From assembly GCA_963826055.1 (NCBI GenBank), contig CAWGVO010000006.1:62001-126000 (forward strand): DNA of 64,000 bases, read 5' to 3'. This document shows, in pieces, positions 10,916 through 23,624 of the stretch; within the stretch, counting starts at the first letter, position 1; the number at the start of each line of letters is the position of its first letter. Both the position numbers and the translations under genes were made by a program. Under the pieces are notes generated by a model, which saw only the letters and a program-made list of their open reading frames with translations, was not told the origin of the DNA and searched no databases. The DNA is from JBBDMC01 sp963826055 (GTDB lineage: Bacteria; Pseudomonadota; Alphaproteobacteria; Rhizobiales; Kaistiaceae).

Positions 10916-11383
10916 ATGGCCAAGTCGACAAGGAAGAAACCCGAGGCAGACGCCGAGCGGACCGCGGACGCCGGCGAGCGCCCGCTCAGCGGCGGCGCGG
11001 TGCTTCTGGCGGACTGGAACGCCAGCCTCGCCGACTTCTACGTGCGGCGCTGGCAGAAATACTGGCAGTTCCCGGCGGCGCTCGCGGAGTTGCGCTCGCT
11101 GACCGGGTTGGCCGAGTCGCTGGTGGAGTTCGAGAAGGAGCTTCTCGCCGACTACGCCGACCAGGCCGACGAGTTGCAGCGCATCGCACGCGGCGAGCAC
11201 CGCGGCACTGGCGAGACGCCGGTGCGGCAGTATGAGGCGCTTCTGCTGAAGGCCCAAAGCGACGCCGCGGAGATCATCGAGCAGGCGAAGGCCCAGGCCG
11301 AACGCATCATGGCTTCGGCGCAGGCCGGCGTCGGCCAGATGGCAGCGCGCGGCGCCGAAACACGCAAGGCCGCCAACGGCTGA
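10916..11383 (+). CDS. Phasin-like coiled-coil protein
   Basis: 155 residues, almost entirely helical. A charged N-terminus is followed by a segment resembling phasin family proteins (DWNASLADFYVRRWQKYWQ, residues 32-50, and ESLVEFEKELLADYADQADE), then a second helix rich in Ala and Gln (AKAQAERIMASAQAG). Phasins coat polyhydroxyalkanoate granules, but no PHA gene is near, so the role is open. The start ATG is supported by GAGGAGGG upstream. It stands alone and converges on the next gene. Confidence 0.65.
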   Translation: MAKSTRKKPEADAERTADAGERPLSGGAVLLADWNASLADFYVRRWQKYWQFPAALAELRSLTGLAESLVEFEKELLADYADQADELQRIARGEHRGTGETPVRQYEALLLKAQSDAAEIIEQAKAQAERIMASAQAGVGQMAARGAETRKAANG

Positions 11384-11411
11384 GGCACCCGCGCCCGAAT
11401 GGCGGGCGGGG

Positions 11412-12348
11412 CTACCTCAAGACCGGAAGCGGCGCCGGGTCGGGGATCGGGGCCGGCGGCGTCGGGACGTTGGCCGACGTCGAGGCCGTCGCGGTGGCGT
11501 CGCCCGACACCGTGACCGGACTGAGGGCGCCCGATGGCGCCAGGGGCGCAAGAGCGCTGGGCGCAGCCGGCGCGGCGGCACTGGCCCCCGGCAGGGTCGG
11601 TAGCGCGGGTCGGCGCGGACGGGGCCAGCGGGTCCACCTCGGGCGGGATCGTTGCCAGAATCTGGCCGATCCGGTCCATCAGCGCGTCCATGTCCGAAGC
11701 GGCCGGTGCCGGCTGACCCTCGGTCTGCGCCTGTGGGGCAGCGGCAGTCTCCTGCGGGCGCGGACGCGGCGTCGGCGCCGACTTCGGACCCGTCGGCTCA
11801 TCGGACGGGGGTGCCATCGCCGTCGCCGTCGATTGTGCCTGCGGCTCCGGCGCCGGCTGGGGCGCCGCCGGTGTCAGCGTCACGTCACGCACCGCCGAAC
11901 CGGCCACATCCGACGGCGCGCTCGCCTGCATCTGCGCGCTCGCCGGGGCGGCGGCCGGGGCGGACGTCGCCGAGGCGGCGCGATCGATCGGTCCGTTGAT
12001 CGCCTGGCTGTAGGCGACGGCAAGCACGCCGACGCCGCCAACGATCGCCAGCGCTCCGAGGAAGACGACGATCCTGACCAGCCGCGGCCGCTTCTCCTCG
12101 CCAAGGGGATCGGGACCGGGGCGCTGGTCGCGGAAGGACCGCGTCGCGCTGGCGACACGGACCTCGGGGATCACCGGCGCGTCGTCACCATCAACGAATG
12201 GAACGCTGTCGGCGCGGAAAAAAGGCGCGACATCATTGGTGCTCAGCGCTCTCATTCGCGTTCGGCGTTCGTTTGGCATCATGCGCGAATAAGTAACGAC
12301 GGCTTCGCCGTCGTCCAGATCACTGGCGAGATTGCGTTCGTAGCGCAT
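11412..12348 (-). CDS. Single-span membrane protein with Pro/Ala-rich periplasmic tail, frameshifted
   Basis: Unknown function. Residues 1-85 are a charged cytoplasmic part, one membrane helix follows (VVFLGALAIVGGVGVLAVAY), then a long low-complexity tail rich in Ala, Pro and Gln. Start ATG 12348 has AAGAGG eight bases upstream. Near 11590 a run of five G seems to hold one G too many. With it the frame runs on to 11152, antisense to the phasin-like gene, with unlikely composition. Without it the Ala/Pro-rich tail continues and stops at TAG 11412-11414. I give that inferred end. The layout resembles an envelope-spanning protein such as TonB, but no TonB motif is present. Confidence 0.5.
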
Positions 12349-12484
12349 CGCGACAACCTCTTACTCGGGTACGCCCCGAGTTGAGCAGCGATATGGGGAG
12401 CTTTCATGGCGCGACTCGGCCCCTTCTGGGGCAGTTCCCGGCCAATTGTGCGGCGGCGCCTCACGGGAACGCCGCCCTGCCCTG

Positions 12485-12934
12485 TTACGAAAGCAGGCCC
12501 TTGACGACGGAACTCGCCTTGCCGAAGTCGATGCGGCCGGGGTAGCGCGCCTTAAGGGCCGCCATGCATTTGCCCATGTCGCGCAGCCCGTTGGCGCCGG
12601 TCGCCTTGATCGCTTCGGCACATACCGACTGCATCGCCGCCTCGTCGAGCTGCTCGGGCAGGAATTCCTTGATGATCGCGATTTCCTGCCGCTCCTGCTC
12701 CGCGAGATCCGGGCGATGACCTTCGTCGTAAAGCCGCGCCGACTCCAGGCGCTGCTTGATCATCTTCATCAGGATCTCGGTGATGCCCTCTTCGCTGACC
12801 GGGTCCTTGCCGGCACCTCGCGCCGCGATGTCGCGGTCCTTGATCGTGGCGTTGACAAGGCGAAGCGTGCTGGTGCGCACCTTGTCATGGGAGAGCATTG
12901 CCTGTTTGAGAGCCGCGTTGATCCGATCTCGCAT
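12485..12934 (-). CDS. GatB/YqeY domain protein
   Basis: 149 residues. Covers the YqeY fold: MRDRINAALKQAMLSHDK at the start, IKQRLESARLYDEG and AIIKEFLPEQLDE in the middle. The family resembles the tRNA-binding tail domain of GatB, but its own role is not firmly known. The start is ATG 12934; a start ten codons earlier is open but lacks homology. In alphaproteobacteria yqeY is often found divergent from carA, as here. Confidence 0.9.
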   Translation of the reverse strand: MRDRINAALKQAMLSHDKVRTSTLRLVNATIKDRDIAARGAGKDPVSEEGITEILMKMIKQRLESARLYDEGHRPDLAEQERQEIAIIKEFLPEQLDEAAMQSVCAEAIKATGANGLRDMGKCMAALKARYPGRIDFGKASSVVKGLLS

Positions 12935-13159
12935 CACTGGTCCCCGTTGAAGCGCCGAAGGCAAAGCCTAACACTGGCCGAGTCGGCGTTCAACTTTGGT
13001 TAACGATCTAAGTTCTTGATTTTTCAGGTGTTTCTGCGCACGTCGCTCATTGACGCCGCCGGGCCCTTGGCCTAGTTTCGCGGGACTTCCCAGCGAGGCG
13101 GCGTCCTTCCCGATGTCGGGGCGGACGCCTATATGGTCCCAACAATTCGGGAAATCAAG

Positions 13160-14326
13160 ATGTCTGCCTGGCCCGACCCCAAACCCACGGGACTGCTCAT
13201 TCTGGCCGACGGCACCACCGTCGAAGCACACGGAATCGGCGCCATCGGCCACGCCGTCGGTGAGGTTTGCTTCAACACCGCCATGACCGGCTACGAGGAG
13301 ATCCTGACCGACCCCTCCTATGCGGGCCAGATCATCACCTTCACCTTTCCCCACATCGGCAACGTCGGCGTCAACGATGAGGACATCGAGACCGTCAACA
13401 TGGCGGCCGCCTCCGGCGTGCGCGGTACGGTCCTGCGGGCCGACATCACCGATCCGTCCAACTATCGCGCCGCCCGCGACCTCGATGCGTGGCTGAAGGC
13501 GCGTGGCATCGTCGGCATCGCCGGCGTCGACACCCGCGCGCTGACGGCGCTGATCCGCACCGGCGGCATGCCCAACGCCGTCATCGCCCACGCGCCCGAC
13601 GGCGCCTTCGACCGCACCGCATTGCTGGCCGAGGCGGACGCCTGGCCGGGGCTGGTCGGCATGGACCTGGCGAAGGAAGTGACCACCGGCCAGACCTATA
13701 CCTGGGACGAGACCTCGTGGACCTGGGGCGAGGGCTATGGCCGCCTCGCCGAGCCACGTCACCATGTGGTGGCGATCGACTACGGCATCAAGCGCAACAT
13801 CCTGCGGCTGCTCGCCGACCACGGCTGCCGCGTCACCGTGCTGCCGGCGACGGCGACGGCGGAGGACATCCTCGCCCACAAGCCCGACGGCGTGTTTCTG
13901 TCGAACGGCCCCGGCGACCCGGCCGCCACCGGCGAATACGCCGTGCCGGCGATCCGCGGCGTCATCGAGGCCGGCACGCCGCTCTTCGGCATCTGCCTCG
14001 GCCACCAGCTCCTCGGCCTCGCCCTCGGTGGCAAGACGGCGAAGATGCATCAAGGCCACCACGGCGCCAACCATCCCGTGAAGGACCTGACGACCGGCAA
14101 GGTCGAGATCACGTCGATGAACCACGGCTTCGCGGTCGATCCCAACTCGCTGCCCGAGGAGGTCGAGCAGACCCACGTGTCGCTGTTCGACGGCTCCAAT
14201 TGCGGGCTCCGCCTGAAGGACCAGCCGGTGTTCTCGGTGCAGTACCACCCGGAGGCGTCGCCCGGCCCGCGCGATTCGCGCTACCTGTTCGGCCGGTTCG
14301 TCGAGATGATGGAGGGCCGCCCGTGA
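13160..14326 (+). CDS. carA: Carbamoyl-phosphate synthase small subunit
   Basis: Glutaminase subunit of carbamoyl-phosphate synthase, which feeds arginine and pyrimidine synthesis. About 388 residues. The N-terminal half has the CPSase small-chain fold (VCFNTAMTGYEEILTDPSYA). The C-terminal class I amidotransferase has the nucleophile Cys in FGICLGHQLLGLALGG and the His-Glu pair in VQYHPEASPGP. The start is MSAWPDPKPTG at 13160; an ATG nine codons earlier is less like the family. carB lies 6 kb downstream rather than adjacent. The stop overlaps the cytochrome b561 start. Confidence 0.97.
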   Translation: MSAWPDPKPTGLLILADGTTVEAHGIGAIGHAVGEVCFNTAMTGYEEILTDPSYAGQIITFTFPHIGNVGVNDEDIETVNMAAASGVRGTVLRADITDPSNYRAARDLDAWLKARGIVGIAGVDTRALTALIRTGGMPNAVIAHAPDGAFDRTALLAEADAWPGLVGMDLAKEVTTGQTYTWDETSWTWGEGYGRLAEPRHHVVAIDYGIKRNILRLLADHGCRVTVLPATATAEDILAHKPDGVFLSNGPGDPAATGEYAVPAIRGVIEAGTPLFGICLGHQLLGLALGGKTAKMHQGHHGANHPVKDLTTGKVEITSMNHGFAVDPNSLPEEVEQTHVSLFDGSNCGLRLKDQPVFSVQYHPEASPGPRDSRYLFGRFVEMMEGRP

Positions 14327-14823
14327 CCCAGTCGGCCGGGCCGGCCGCCGCCTCGTACGCACGCACCCAGATCATCCTGCATTGGACCATCGCCGCGCTG
14401 GTGATCTTCCAGATCCTCGTTCACGACGGCATCAAGCACACCTGGCGCGAGCGCATGGACGGGGTCGTTCCCAACGAGCCGACGCCCCAGCTGCATGCGT
14501 TCGTCGGCCTCACGATCTTCGCGCTCGTCATCTGGCGCCTGTGGCTGCGCTTCGCCCGCGGCGTGCCGCCGCTGCCCGAGGACGACCACCCGGCACTGAA
14601 GGCGCTGGCCACTGCCGTCCACTGGCTGTTCTATGTGCTGCTGATCCTCATGCCCCTGTCCGGCACCGTCGCCTGGTTCGCCGGCCTGCCGCAGCCAGCG
14701 ATCGCCCACAGCCTGTTCGAGAAGGTGCTGATCCCGCTCGTTCTGCTGCACGTCGTCGCCGCTCTCGCCCAGCACTTCTGGTTCCGCTCCGACGTGCTGC
14801 GGCGGATGCTGGGGCTCGCCTGA
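14323..14823 (+). CDS. Cytochrome b561 family protein
   Basis: Integral membrane di-heme cytochrome b of 166 residues with four hydrophobic helices. Likely heme-ligand histidines are in QIILHWTIAALVIFQ, PQLHAFVGLTIFALVIW, TAVHWLFYVLLIL and LVLLHVVAALAQHFW. Such proteins pass electrons from ubiquinol to periplasmic or secreted partners. The GTG start overlaps the carA stop by four bases, so the two are probably translated together. Its stop touches the convergent DUF1003 gene. Confidence 0.88.
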   Translation: MTQSAGPAAASYARTQIILHWTIAALVIFQILVHDGIKHTWRERMDGVVPNEPTPQLHAFVGLTIFALVIWRLWLRFARGVPPLPEDDHPALKALATAVHWLFYVLLILMPLSGTVAWFAGLPQPAIAHSLFEKVLIPLVLLHVVAALAQHFWFRSDVLRRMLGLA

Positions 14824-15357
14824 TTACCCGAAGCTGTCGGGCTCGCACACGGTCCGGATGAGCCGCGCCAGTTCCTGGCTGCGAATCTGGTCGAGCTTCT
14901 CGTGCAGCGCGGCGATCTCGATCTCGGCCTTGAGATTGACCTCGTAGTCGTGCGCGGCGACGAGGCGGTCGCGCAACGCCGCCCGGTTTTGCGACATCAG
15001 GATCACCGGCGCCTGCACCGCGGCGAGCAGCGACAGCATCAGGTTGAGGAAGATGAACGGATAGGGGTCGAACGCCCGCACGATGACCAGCCACGTGTTG
15101 ACCAGCATCCAGACCGCGATGAACACCCCGAAACCGATGATGAACCCCCACGATCCGCCGACCCGCGCGACCTCATCGGCGAGACGCTGGCCGAAAGTCT
15201 TCGACTGCTGGATCTCGGGGTTGACGTTGCGCGAGACCGCCAGCCGCTTGACCGCGCGTTCGATCACTGCCTTTTCGTGTGGATGAAGCTCTCCCTCGTC
15301 GAGGTCGAGAAGCTGGCGGGCAAGGTCAGCGATCGTCGATTGGGTATTGTCGTTCAT
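14824..15357 (-). CDS. DUF1003 membrane protein
   Basis: 177 residues with two closely spaced membrane helices (WGFIIGFGVFIAVWMLVN and PFIFLNLMLSLLAAVQAPVI), the core of the DUF1003 family, followed by a coiled-coil tail (LKAEIEIAALHEKLDQIRSQ). Function unknown. Start ATG 15357 is set by GGAGAG upstream. It ends base-to-base against the cytochrome b561 gene, and a shared terminator is not obvious. Confidence 0.87.
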   Translation of the reverse strand: MNDNTQSTIADLARQLLDLDEGELHPHEKAVIERAVKRLAVSRNVNPEIQQSKTFGQRLADEVARVGGSWGFIIGFGVFIAVWMLVNTWLVIVRAFDPYPFIFLNLMLSLLAAVQAPVILMSQNRAALRDRLVAAHDYEVNLKAEIEIAALHEKLDQIRSQELARLIRTVCEPDSFG

Positions 15358-15431
15358 GGTCGATCTCTCCGAAGCCACCGCAGGCGTAGCCCGAAGCCCG
15401 CCGGCAATGCGCGTGCCGCCAGCCTTTAACG

Positions 15432-15475
15432 CAATTCCGGGAAAATGGATGCCAGTTTTCCGGAGGGGGATCGCG
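15432..15475. repeat. Degenerate copy of the 44-bp palindromic repeat
   Basis: Contains GCAATTCCGGGAAAATGG and, after a short centre, CCAGTTTTCCGG. This is an imperfect palindrome related to the intact copies at 46023-46066 and 49760-49917. It lies in the gap between the DUF1003 and DUF4342 genes. The family resembles palindromic intergenic repeats common in Rhizobiales. Confidence 0.55.
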
Positions 15476-15568
15476 AGAATGCGATCCGGCGGCCGGCGTC
15501 ATCGAGTCCATGGGACGACGACCCGCCCGTGGGCGGCGCGGAAATCGACGGTCCGCGAACGGCAGCCG

Positions 15569-15952
15569 CTAGCCGGCCGTCTTTTTGGCGCGCGGCTTGG
15601 CTGCCTTCTTGGCGGCCTTTTTCGCCGCGGTCTTCTTGGCCGCCTTCCTGGCGGCCTTCGGCTTGGCGCCGTCGGCCTCGCGCACCACCTCGAGCTTCAC
15701 CCGCGCCACCAGCGCGGCGATGCCGCCGAGGATGGCAAGCCACGGTGCGGCAATCGCCACCGCGCTGCCGGCAAGCACGCCAACGGTGAGCGGCATGTGG
15801 AAGATGACCTTGCCGCCGGCCGCCTTGACGCGCACCTCGCGCACGTTGCCTTCGGCGATCAGCGCCTTGACCCGCTCGATGAGCTGGCCGCCGGCGACTT
15901 CGATCTCCTCGGTCCAGGTCTTCTTGCGGCCCTTGTCCTTCTGCTCGTCCAT
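15569..15952 (-). CDS. DUF4342 protein with lysine-rich tail
   Basis: 127 residues. The N-terminal two thirds fit DUF4342: KTWTEEIEVAGGQLIERVKA, then a hydrophobic stretch (PLTVGVLAGSAVAIAAPWLA). The last 30 residues are Lys/Ala repeats (AAKKAAKKAAKPRAKKTAG) like histone H1 tails and could bind nucleic acid. The start ATG 15952 follows GGAGAGGC. Role unknown; the hydrophobic part suggests membrane association. Confidence 0.75.
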   Translation of the reverse strand: MDEQKDKGRKKTWTEEIEVAGGQLIERVKALIAEGNVREVRVKAAGGKVIFHMPLTVGVLAGSAVAIAAPWLAILGGIAALVARVKLEVVREADGAKPKAARKAAKKTAAKKAAKKAAKPRAKKTAG

Positions 15953-16056
15953 CTCAGCCTCTCCGTCTTGTGCTGCCTGCCAAACGGTCGCGATCCCACT
16001 GCAGCAGCCTCGCAACCTTGACGCAAGTCAACAGCGACCCCGGCCCGCGACCGGGA

Positions 16057-16444
16057 TCAGAGCCCCGCGACCGCGTCGCGCAGAAGCGCCCTCACCTCAC
16101 CGGCAACCGGCATCAGTTCGGCGTTCTCCACCGCCTGCATCGAGGCGACCGGATCGATGGCGGCGACCTCGACCGTTCCCGGCGCCGTCTCCTGCACGAT
16201 GACGTTGCAGGGCAGCATGGTGCCGATCTTGTCCTCGGCGGAAAGCGCCTTGTGGGCGAACGGCGGGTTGCAGGCGCCGAGGATGGTGTAGGGGCGGAAG
16301 TCGACGTCGAGCTTCTTCTTCATCGTCTGCCTTGACGTCGATGGTGGTGAGAATGCCGAAGCCTTTGGCCTTGAGGGCGTCGCTGACCTTGGCGATCGCC
16401 TCGTCGAACGGCATCTTGACGGTCTTGGCGAAATAGTAGCTCAC
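16057..16444 (-). CDS. DUF302 protein, frameshifted
   Basis: DUF302 proteins are small proteins of about 130 residues, often linked to sulfur or metal stress. The first frame begins MSYYFAKTVKMPFDEAIAKV and runs to GFGILTTIDVKA; one base further it resumes as TMKKKLDVDFRPYTILGACN and reaches the stop at 16057. An extra G near 16328 explains the break. The joined protein has normal length and no gap, so sequence error is more likely than decay. Confidence 0.75.
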
Positions 16445-16535
16445 GGGGGTTCGACTCCATTGCGGGTGTGCCTGACGTGGCCCTCACATGGGGACACGGC
16501 AGCCGCTTTGGAAGTCAGTAGTGTTCCGTATGCGC

Positions 16536-17126
16536 CTACGACGAGCGCCGGCGACCGAACGTCGGCTGGTCCGGGCGCTCGGCCTGACGCCGCTCGCTCA
16601 CCCGCCGCTCCTCGTTGCCCCGGGCCGCCGGCTCGGGCGCGGGATCGCGCGCCGCCCGGTCTGGCTCCGCAAGCTTCTTCTGGTCGAGGTACTTGGCGAT
16701 GATGTCGTCGGCGGGATGGGGCGCGTCTTCGTCGGCCCGTCCGAGCATCGCGGCGGTGCGGGCGGCGAGCTGGGCGGCGTGCAGATCGGCGTAGGTCTTG
16801 GCGTCGGTGACCGCGACGAACCGGCGGCCGTCGTTGAGGGTGGCCTCGAAGGACACCTCCTTGACCTTGGTCGCGGCGGTGAAGCCGCCCGCCATCATCG
16901 CCGGGCCGCCGAAAAGCACGCCCATGGCACCCTTTGTCACGGCCTTCTTGACCACCGCCAGGCTATCGGAGGCGAGCGAGTCCATCTCGACCACGTCGCC
17001 GATCGGCACCGCCAGCGTCAGCCCCGGATGCTCGCGGTCGGGAAGGTAGAGGGTTTCCGAGCCGACGTTGACCGGCACGTCGGAGCCGAAATCGCCTTCC
17101 TTGAGCGTGATCGTACCCACCTGCAC
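16536..17126 (-). CDS. Conserved hypothetical protein with charged C-terminus
   Basis: 196 residues that I do not recognise. The first half looks like a small beta-rich domain (SETLYLPDREHPGLTLAVPI) with a glycine-rich hydrophobic loop (GVLFGGPAMMAGG). The second half is helical and ends with Arg/Glu-rich ERRVSERRQAERP. There is no signal peptide. The start is ATG 17126; the upstream site is weak. It is flanked by DUF302 and a metalloprotease gene on the same strand. Confidence 0.65.
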   Translation of the reverse strand: MQVGTITLKEGDFGSDVPVNVGSETLYLPDREHPGLTLAVPIGDVVEMDSLASDSLAVVKKAVTKGAMGVLFGGPAMMAGGFTAATKVKEVSFEATLNDGRRFVAVTDAKTYADLHAAQLAARTAAMLGRADEDAPHPADDIIAKYLDQKKLAEPDRAARDPAPEPAARGNEERRVSERRQAERPDQPTFGRRRSS

Positions 17127-17196
17127 AAACTCCCGGCAAATACGGGGTCCATGCTTGCCGATCGAACCTTAACAGGGACTAAACCTGAGGTAGTAG

Positions 17197-18116
17197 TCAG
17201 AGCGCCGATGCGGAGAACGTATCGCAGGAAGCGAGGTCGCCGTCGTTGTAGCCGCGCTTGAACCACCGGCTTCGCTGGACGGCGCTGCCATGGGTGAAAC
17301 TCTCCGGCACGACGTAGCCCTGGCTCTGCCGCTGGAGCGTGTCGTCACCGATCTGGGCGGCGGCGTTGAGCGCCTCATCGATGTCGCCAACCTCGACGAT
17401 GCCCTCCGCCTCCGCCGCGTGCGCCCAGATACCGGCGTAGCAGTCGGCCTGCAGCTCGAGGCGGACGGAGAGCGCGTTGGCGTCGGCCTCGCTCGCGCGG
17501 GCCCTGAGCTGATCGACCTTGCCGAGCGTGCCCAAGAGGTCCTGCACGTGGTGGCCGACCTCGTGGGCGATGACGTAGGCCTCGGCGAAGTCGCCCGGCG
17601 CATGGAACTGCTCGCGGAGCTGACGGTAGAAATCGAGGTCGATGTAAACCTTCTGATCCTGCGAGCAATAGAACGGACCGGAGGCGGAGCTGGCAAAGCC
17701 GCACGCCGACGAGGTCGAGCCGGAGAACAGCACCAGCGTCGGGTCGACGTAGCGTCCCCCGCGGTCGGCGAAGATTTTCGTCCACGTGTCCTCGGTGTCG
17801 GCGAGAACGGTCGCCACGAACTTGCCGTCGTCGTCCGACGGCGTCCCGACGGTGCCACTGTCGTTCCCGCTGCCGGACCGATCTGGATCGGGGCGCCGCC
17901 GTCGATGCCGGAGAGCAGATCGATCGGGTTCACGCCGAGCAGCCAGCCGACGATCAGGATCGCGGCGATGGCGCCGATGCCGAGGCCGCCGCCACCGCGC
18001 GTCGTGCGGGGGAAACTGACCGGGATGCGGCCACCGCCACCCGGCCGGTATCCGAAGCCGGTCTCGCCGCGACGGTCCTCAACGTTGCTCGACTGTCGCC
18101 GCCCTTGCCAGCGCAT
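17197..18116 (-). CDS. YpfJ-type neutral zinc metallopeptidase, frameshifted
   Basis: Predicted membrane-anchored metalloprotease. The N-terminus (MRWQGRRQSSNVEDRRG) and one membrane helix (AIAAILIVGWLLGVNPIDLL) fit the YpfJ family. A second frame carries the rest: the zinc motif in AYVIAHEVGHHVQDLL, then ELQADCYAGIWAHAAE with the third ligand region. The frame is lost in a Gly/Ser linker near 17850-17880, where one base is missing or two are extra. The catalytic half is intact. The gene overlaps the end of the transglutaminase gene by 38 bases and is probably co-transcribed with it. Confidence 0.82.
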
Positions 18117-19065
18117 GTGCCGTCAACTCCGTTTCGATTGCTTGACTATTGCCCAAGCCCGCGTCGGCGCCAATCCCCGTTTTGCCGGGTGGCTCGATTT
18201 GGCGGACCGTCACGCTGACTTCGAGCCCGAGGCTCCTGCCATCGCCACGAAAAGAGCCGCGAACCGGCAGCGCCTGCGCCGGCGTCCGGGTGGCCGCAAC
18301 CCGGATGAGATTGGAGCCGGCCACGATCCGGTTGGTCGGGTCGAACTCGACCCAGCCGGCGCCGGGCACGAACACCTCCGCCCAGGCGTGGGTGGACCCG
18401 CTCCCGGCGACCGAGGCGCTCTGACCGGCATCCGCCGCCGGGTCGTGGAGGTAGCCCGTCACGAAGCGCGCCGCGAAGCCAAGATGACGGGCGGCCTCGA
18501 TGAACAGGAAGGCAAAGTCGCGGCAGGTGCCGCTTCGCGTCGCCAGCGTCTCGCCCGGGGTCTGGACGCCCTCCTCCTCGCGACGACGATACCCGAGCGC
18601 GCCGTGGACGGCCTCGCTCAGCCCCTGGAGAACCTCGAGGCTGTGCCCGGGAAGACGGGGCAGCGCGCGCTGAAGCCACGCGGCGATGGCCGGCTGGTCC
18701 CGCGGACATTGCAGGCGAAGAAGCGGGCCGAGGTCGATGCGCTCGTCCTCCCCGTAGGTGAAGGGGAAAACGGCCGCGCGCGGTGCAAGCCTGCCCACCG
18801 GCTCGTCGTAAACATAACGGCGCAGCACCAGGGTGCTGTCGATGGTGAGCTCGTCCGCGGCATCGCGGAAGGCGGCGAAGGCGACCGAATTGCCGAACGT
18901 GTCGAACTCCCAGCGCACATCGGCGGGTGGCGACAGTGACAGGATGGAATCGAGGATGCGCATGTCGTGCCCGTCGCGCGGCCTGAGCATCAGCCGGTGA
19001 ACGCCGAACGAGACGGGCGCCGAATAGCTGTAGCGCGTGAGATGGCGGACGGTGAGCGTGGTCAT
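18079..19065 (-). CDS. Transglutaminase-like protein, bacterial N-terminal type
   Basis: About 328 residues. An N-terminal beta domain (MTTLTVRHLTRYSYSAPV) is followed by the cysteine-protease-like core: Cys in SGTCRDFAFLFIEAARHLG, His in GSTHAWAEVFVPGAGW and Asp in WVEFDPTNR, a complete triad. Such proteins (COG1305) are thought to act as proteases or transpeptidases. The start at 19065 is chosen by homology, because the 25 codons upstream look non-coding. A second transglutaminase-like gene is divergent from it 125 bases away. Confidence 0.88.
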   Translation of the reverse strand: MTTLTVRHLTRYSYSAPVSFGVHRLMLRPRDGHDMRILDSILSLSPPADVRWEFDTFGNSVAFAAFRDAADELTIDSTLVLRRYVYDEPVGRLAPRAAVFPFTYGEDERIDLGPLLRLQCPRDQPAIAAWLQRALPRLPGHSLEVLQGLSEAVHGALGYRRREEEGVQTPGETLATRSGTCRDFAFLFIEAARHLGFAARFVTGYLHDPAADAGQSASVAGSGSTHAWAEVFVPGAGWVEFDPTNRIVAGSNLIRVAATRTPAQALPVRGSFRGDGRSLGLEVSVTVRQIEPPGKTGIGADAGLGNSQAIETELTAHALARAATVEQR

Positions 19066-19190
19066 GTCCGGATACGTGATCGCGATGCGGCGCCCTTCGG
19101 GAACAATTCCTTGGGTGGATTGTTCCATTGGTGCTTGCAATTGTCTTCCTCCTGACCACCTTTGCCCCGCCGCTGGAGTTCCGGGTACTC

Positions 19191-20075
19191 ATGCGCATTC
19201 GTATTGGCTTCGACATTGCCGTCGATTGCGACGAGAGAACGCCGCTCGTTCTGGCCCTCTCGCCTCACCCGGACGAACGGCACCGGGTGAATGGCCCCGC
19301 CGCGGTCACGACCCGGCCTTCGCATCGAACCGAAACGTTTCTCGACACGTTCGGTAACCTCCGCACGCGTCTGGTTGCGGATGCCGGGGTGACCGAACTG
19401 CGTTGGGAAGCCGTGGTTGAAGACGACGGCTGCCCGGACGAGGTGGACTGGTGCGCCCGTCAGCTTCCGGTCGAGGGGTTGCCGCCTGAAACGTTGCAGT
19501 TCCTGCTGCCGAGCCGGTATTGCGAATCCGACCTGCTGTCGGATCAGGCATGGCGCCTTTTCGGGCAGGTTCCCGAGGGGTGGGCCCGCGTCCAGGCGAT
19601 CAGCGACTTCGTCCATGGCCGCATCGAATTCGGCTATGCCTCTGCCCGGCCGACCAAGACAGCGCATGAAGCGTTCCGCGAGCAGACCGGGGTCTGCCGG
19701 GACTTCGCCCATCTTGCCATTGCGTTGTGCCGCGCGATGAACATTCCTGCCCGCTACGTCAGCGGCTACCTCGGAGACATCGGCGTGCCACCGGCCGGGG
19801 CGGGAGACTTCTGCGCCTGGTTCGAGGCCTTTCTTGGCGGCCGCTGGTACACCTTCGACGCGCGCTACAACGTTCCGCGCATCGGCCGGGTCCGCATGGT
19901 CAGGGGGCGAGACGCCGCTGACGTGCCGATGATTGCCTCGTTCGGCAACAGCACGCTGCGGCAGTTCACGGTCTGGTGCGACGAGATCATCGATGCTCCG
20001 GGAATCGTCGACAGCAGCGGCGACCCTCGTTTCCCGGTCGTCGGCCCGGTCGCGGCAGTCCGCCAAACGGCGTAG
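19191..20075 (+). CDS. Transglutaminase-like protein, second type
   Basis: 294 residues with the triad Cys in QTGVCRDFAHLAIALCRAMN, His or its equivalent near FCAWFEAFLGGRW, and Asp in WYTFDARYN. In the second position Trp-Phe stands where the related gene has His-Ala-Trp; this is typical of one COG1305 branch and may alter catalysis. The start MRIRIGFDIAVDC at 19191 matches the family. It is divergent from the other transglutaminase gene, and the 125-base gap must hold both promoters. Confidence 0.83.
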   Translation: MRIRIGFDIAVDCDERTPLVLALSPHPDERHRVNGPAAVTTRPSHRTETFLDTFGNLRTRLVADAGVTELRWEAVVEDDGCPDEVDWCARQLPVEGLPPETLQFLLPSRYCESDLLSDQAWRLFGQVPEGWARVQAISDFVHGRIEFGYASARPTKTAHEAFREQTGVCRDFAHLAIALCRAMNIPARYVSGYLGDIGVPPAGAGDFCAWFEAFLGGRWYTFDARYNVPRIGRVRMVRGRDAADVPMIASFGNSTLRQFTVWCDEIIDAPGIVDSSGDPRFPVVGPVAAVRQTA

Positions 20076-20162
20076 ACGCAGGGGATCGGCGCCCCGCCGG
20101 GGGGTTCCGCCGCCTGCCGCTTTCCCCTATAAGCCCCGCCTAGCCTGAAACGAAGGATTCGC

Positions 20163-20194
20163 GCCCCGGAGCGGCACCCGCGCCGGGGCTTTGT
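20163..20194 (+). terminator. Hairpin before carB
   Basis: GCCCCGG and CCGGGGC pair around a 13-base loop and are followed by TTTGTC. It lies between the transglutaminase stop and the carB start. It could terminate the first or attenuate the second; the T-run is short. Confidence 0.35.
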
Positions 20195-20213
20195 CTCGCC
20201 GCCTGCCAACAAC

Positions 20214-23468
<3,255 letters not shown>

Positions 23469-23581
23469 ACTGGGGACGCCGGCCAGAGTCCGGCACGGAT
23501 CGAACGGACGCCCTCGCCGCTCGGCGGGGTGGCCGCGAGGTTGTTGACTCAGCCGGCACGCCGGCAACGAGAATGCTCTCA

Positions 23582-23602
23582 GCGGGCCGTTCGTCGGCCC
23601 GC
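23582..23602 (+). terminator. Hairpin between carB and greA
   Basis: A perfect 8-bp stem GCGGGCCG/CGGCCCGC with loop TTCGT. There is no clear T-run, so it may be a pause or partial terminator, or a 5' structure of the greA transcript. Confidence 0.45.
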
Positions 23603-23624
23603 TCGTTGATGGAAGGGCCTGGGT

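Noticed and set aside
13021..13080. TTAA near the carA upstream region as a CtrA binding site
   Set aside because: Only one TTAA is present; the paired half at the right spacing is missing.
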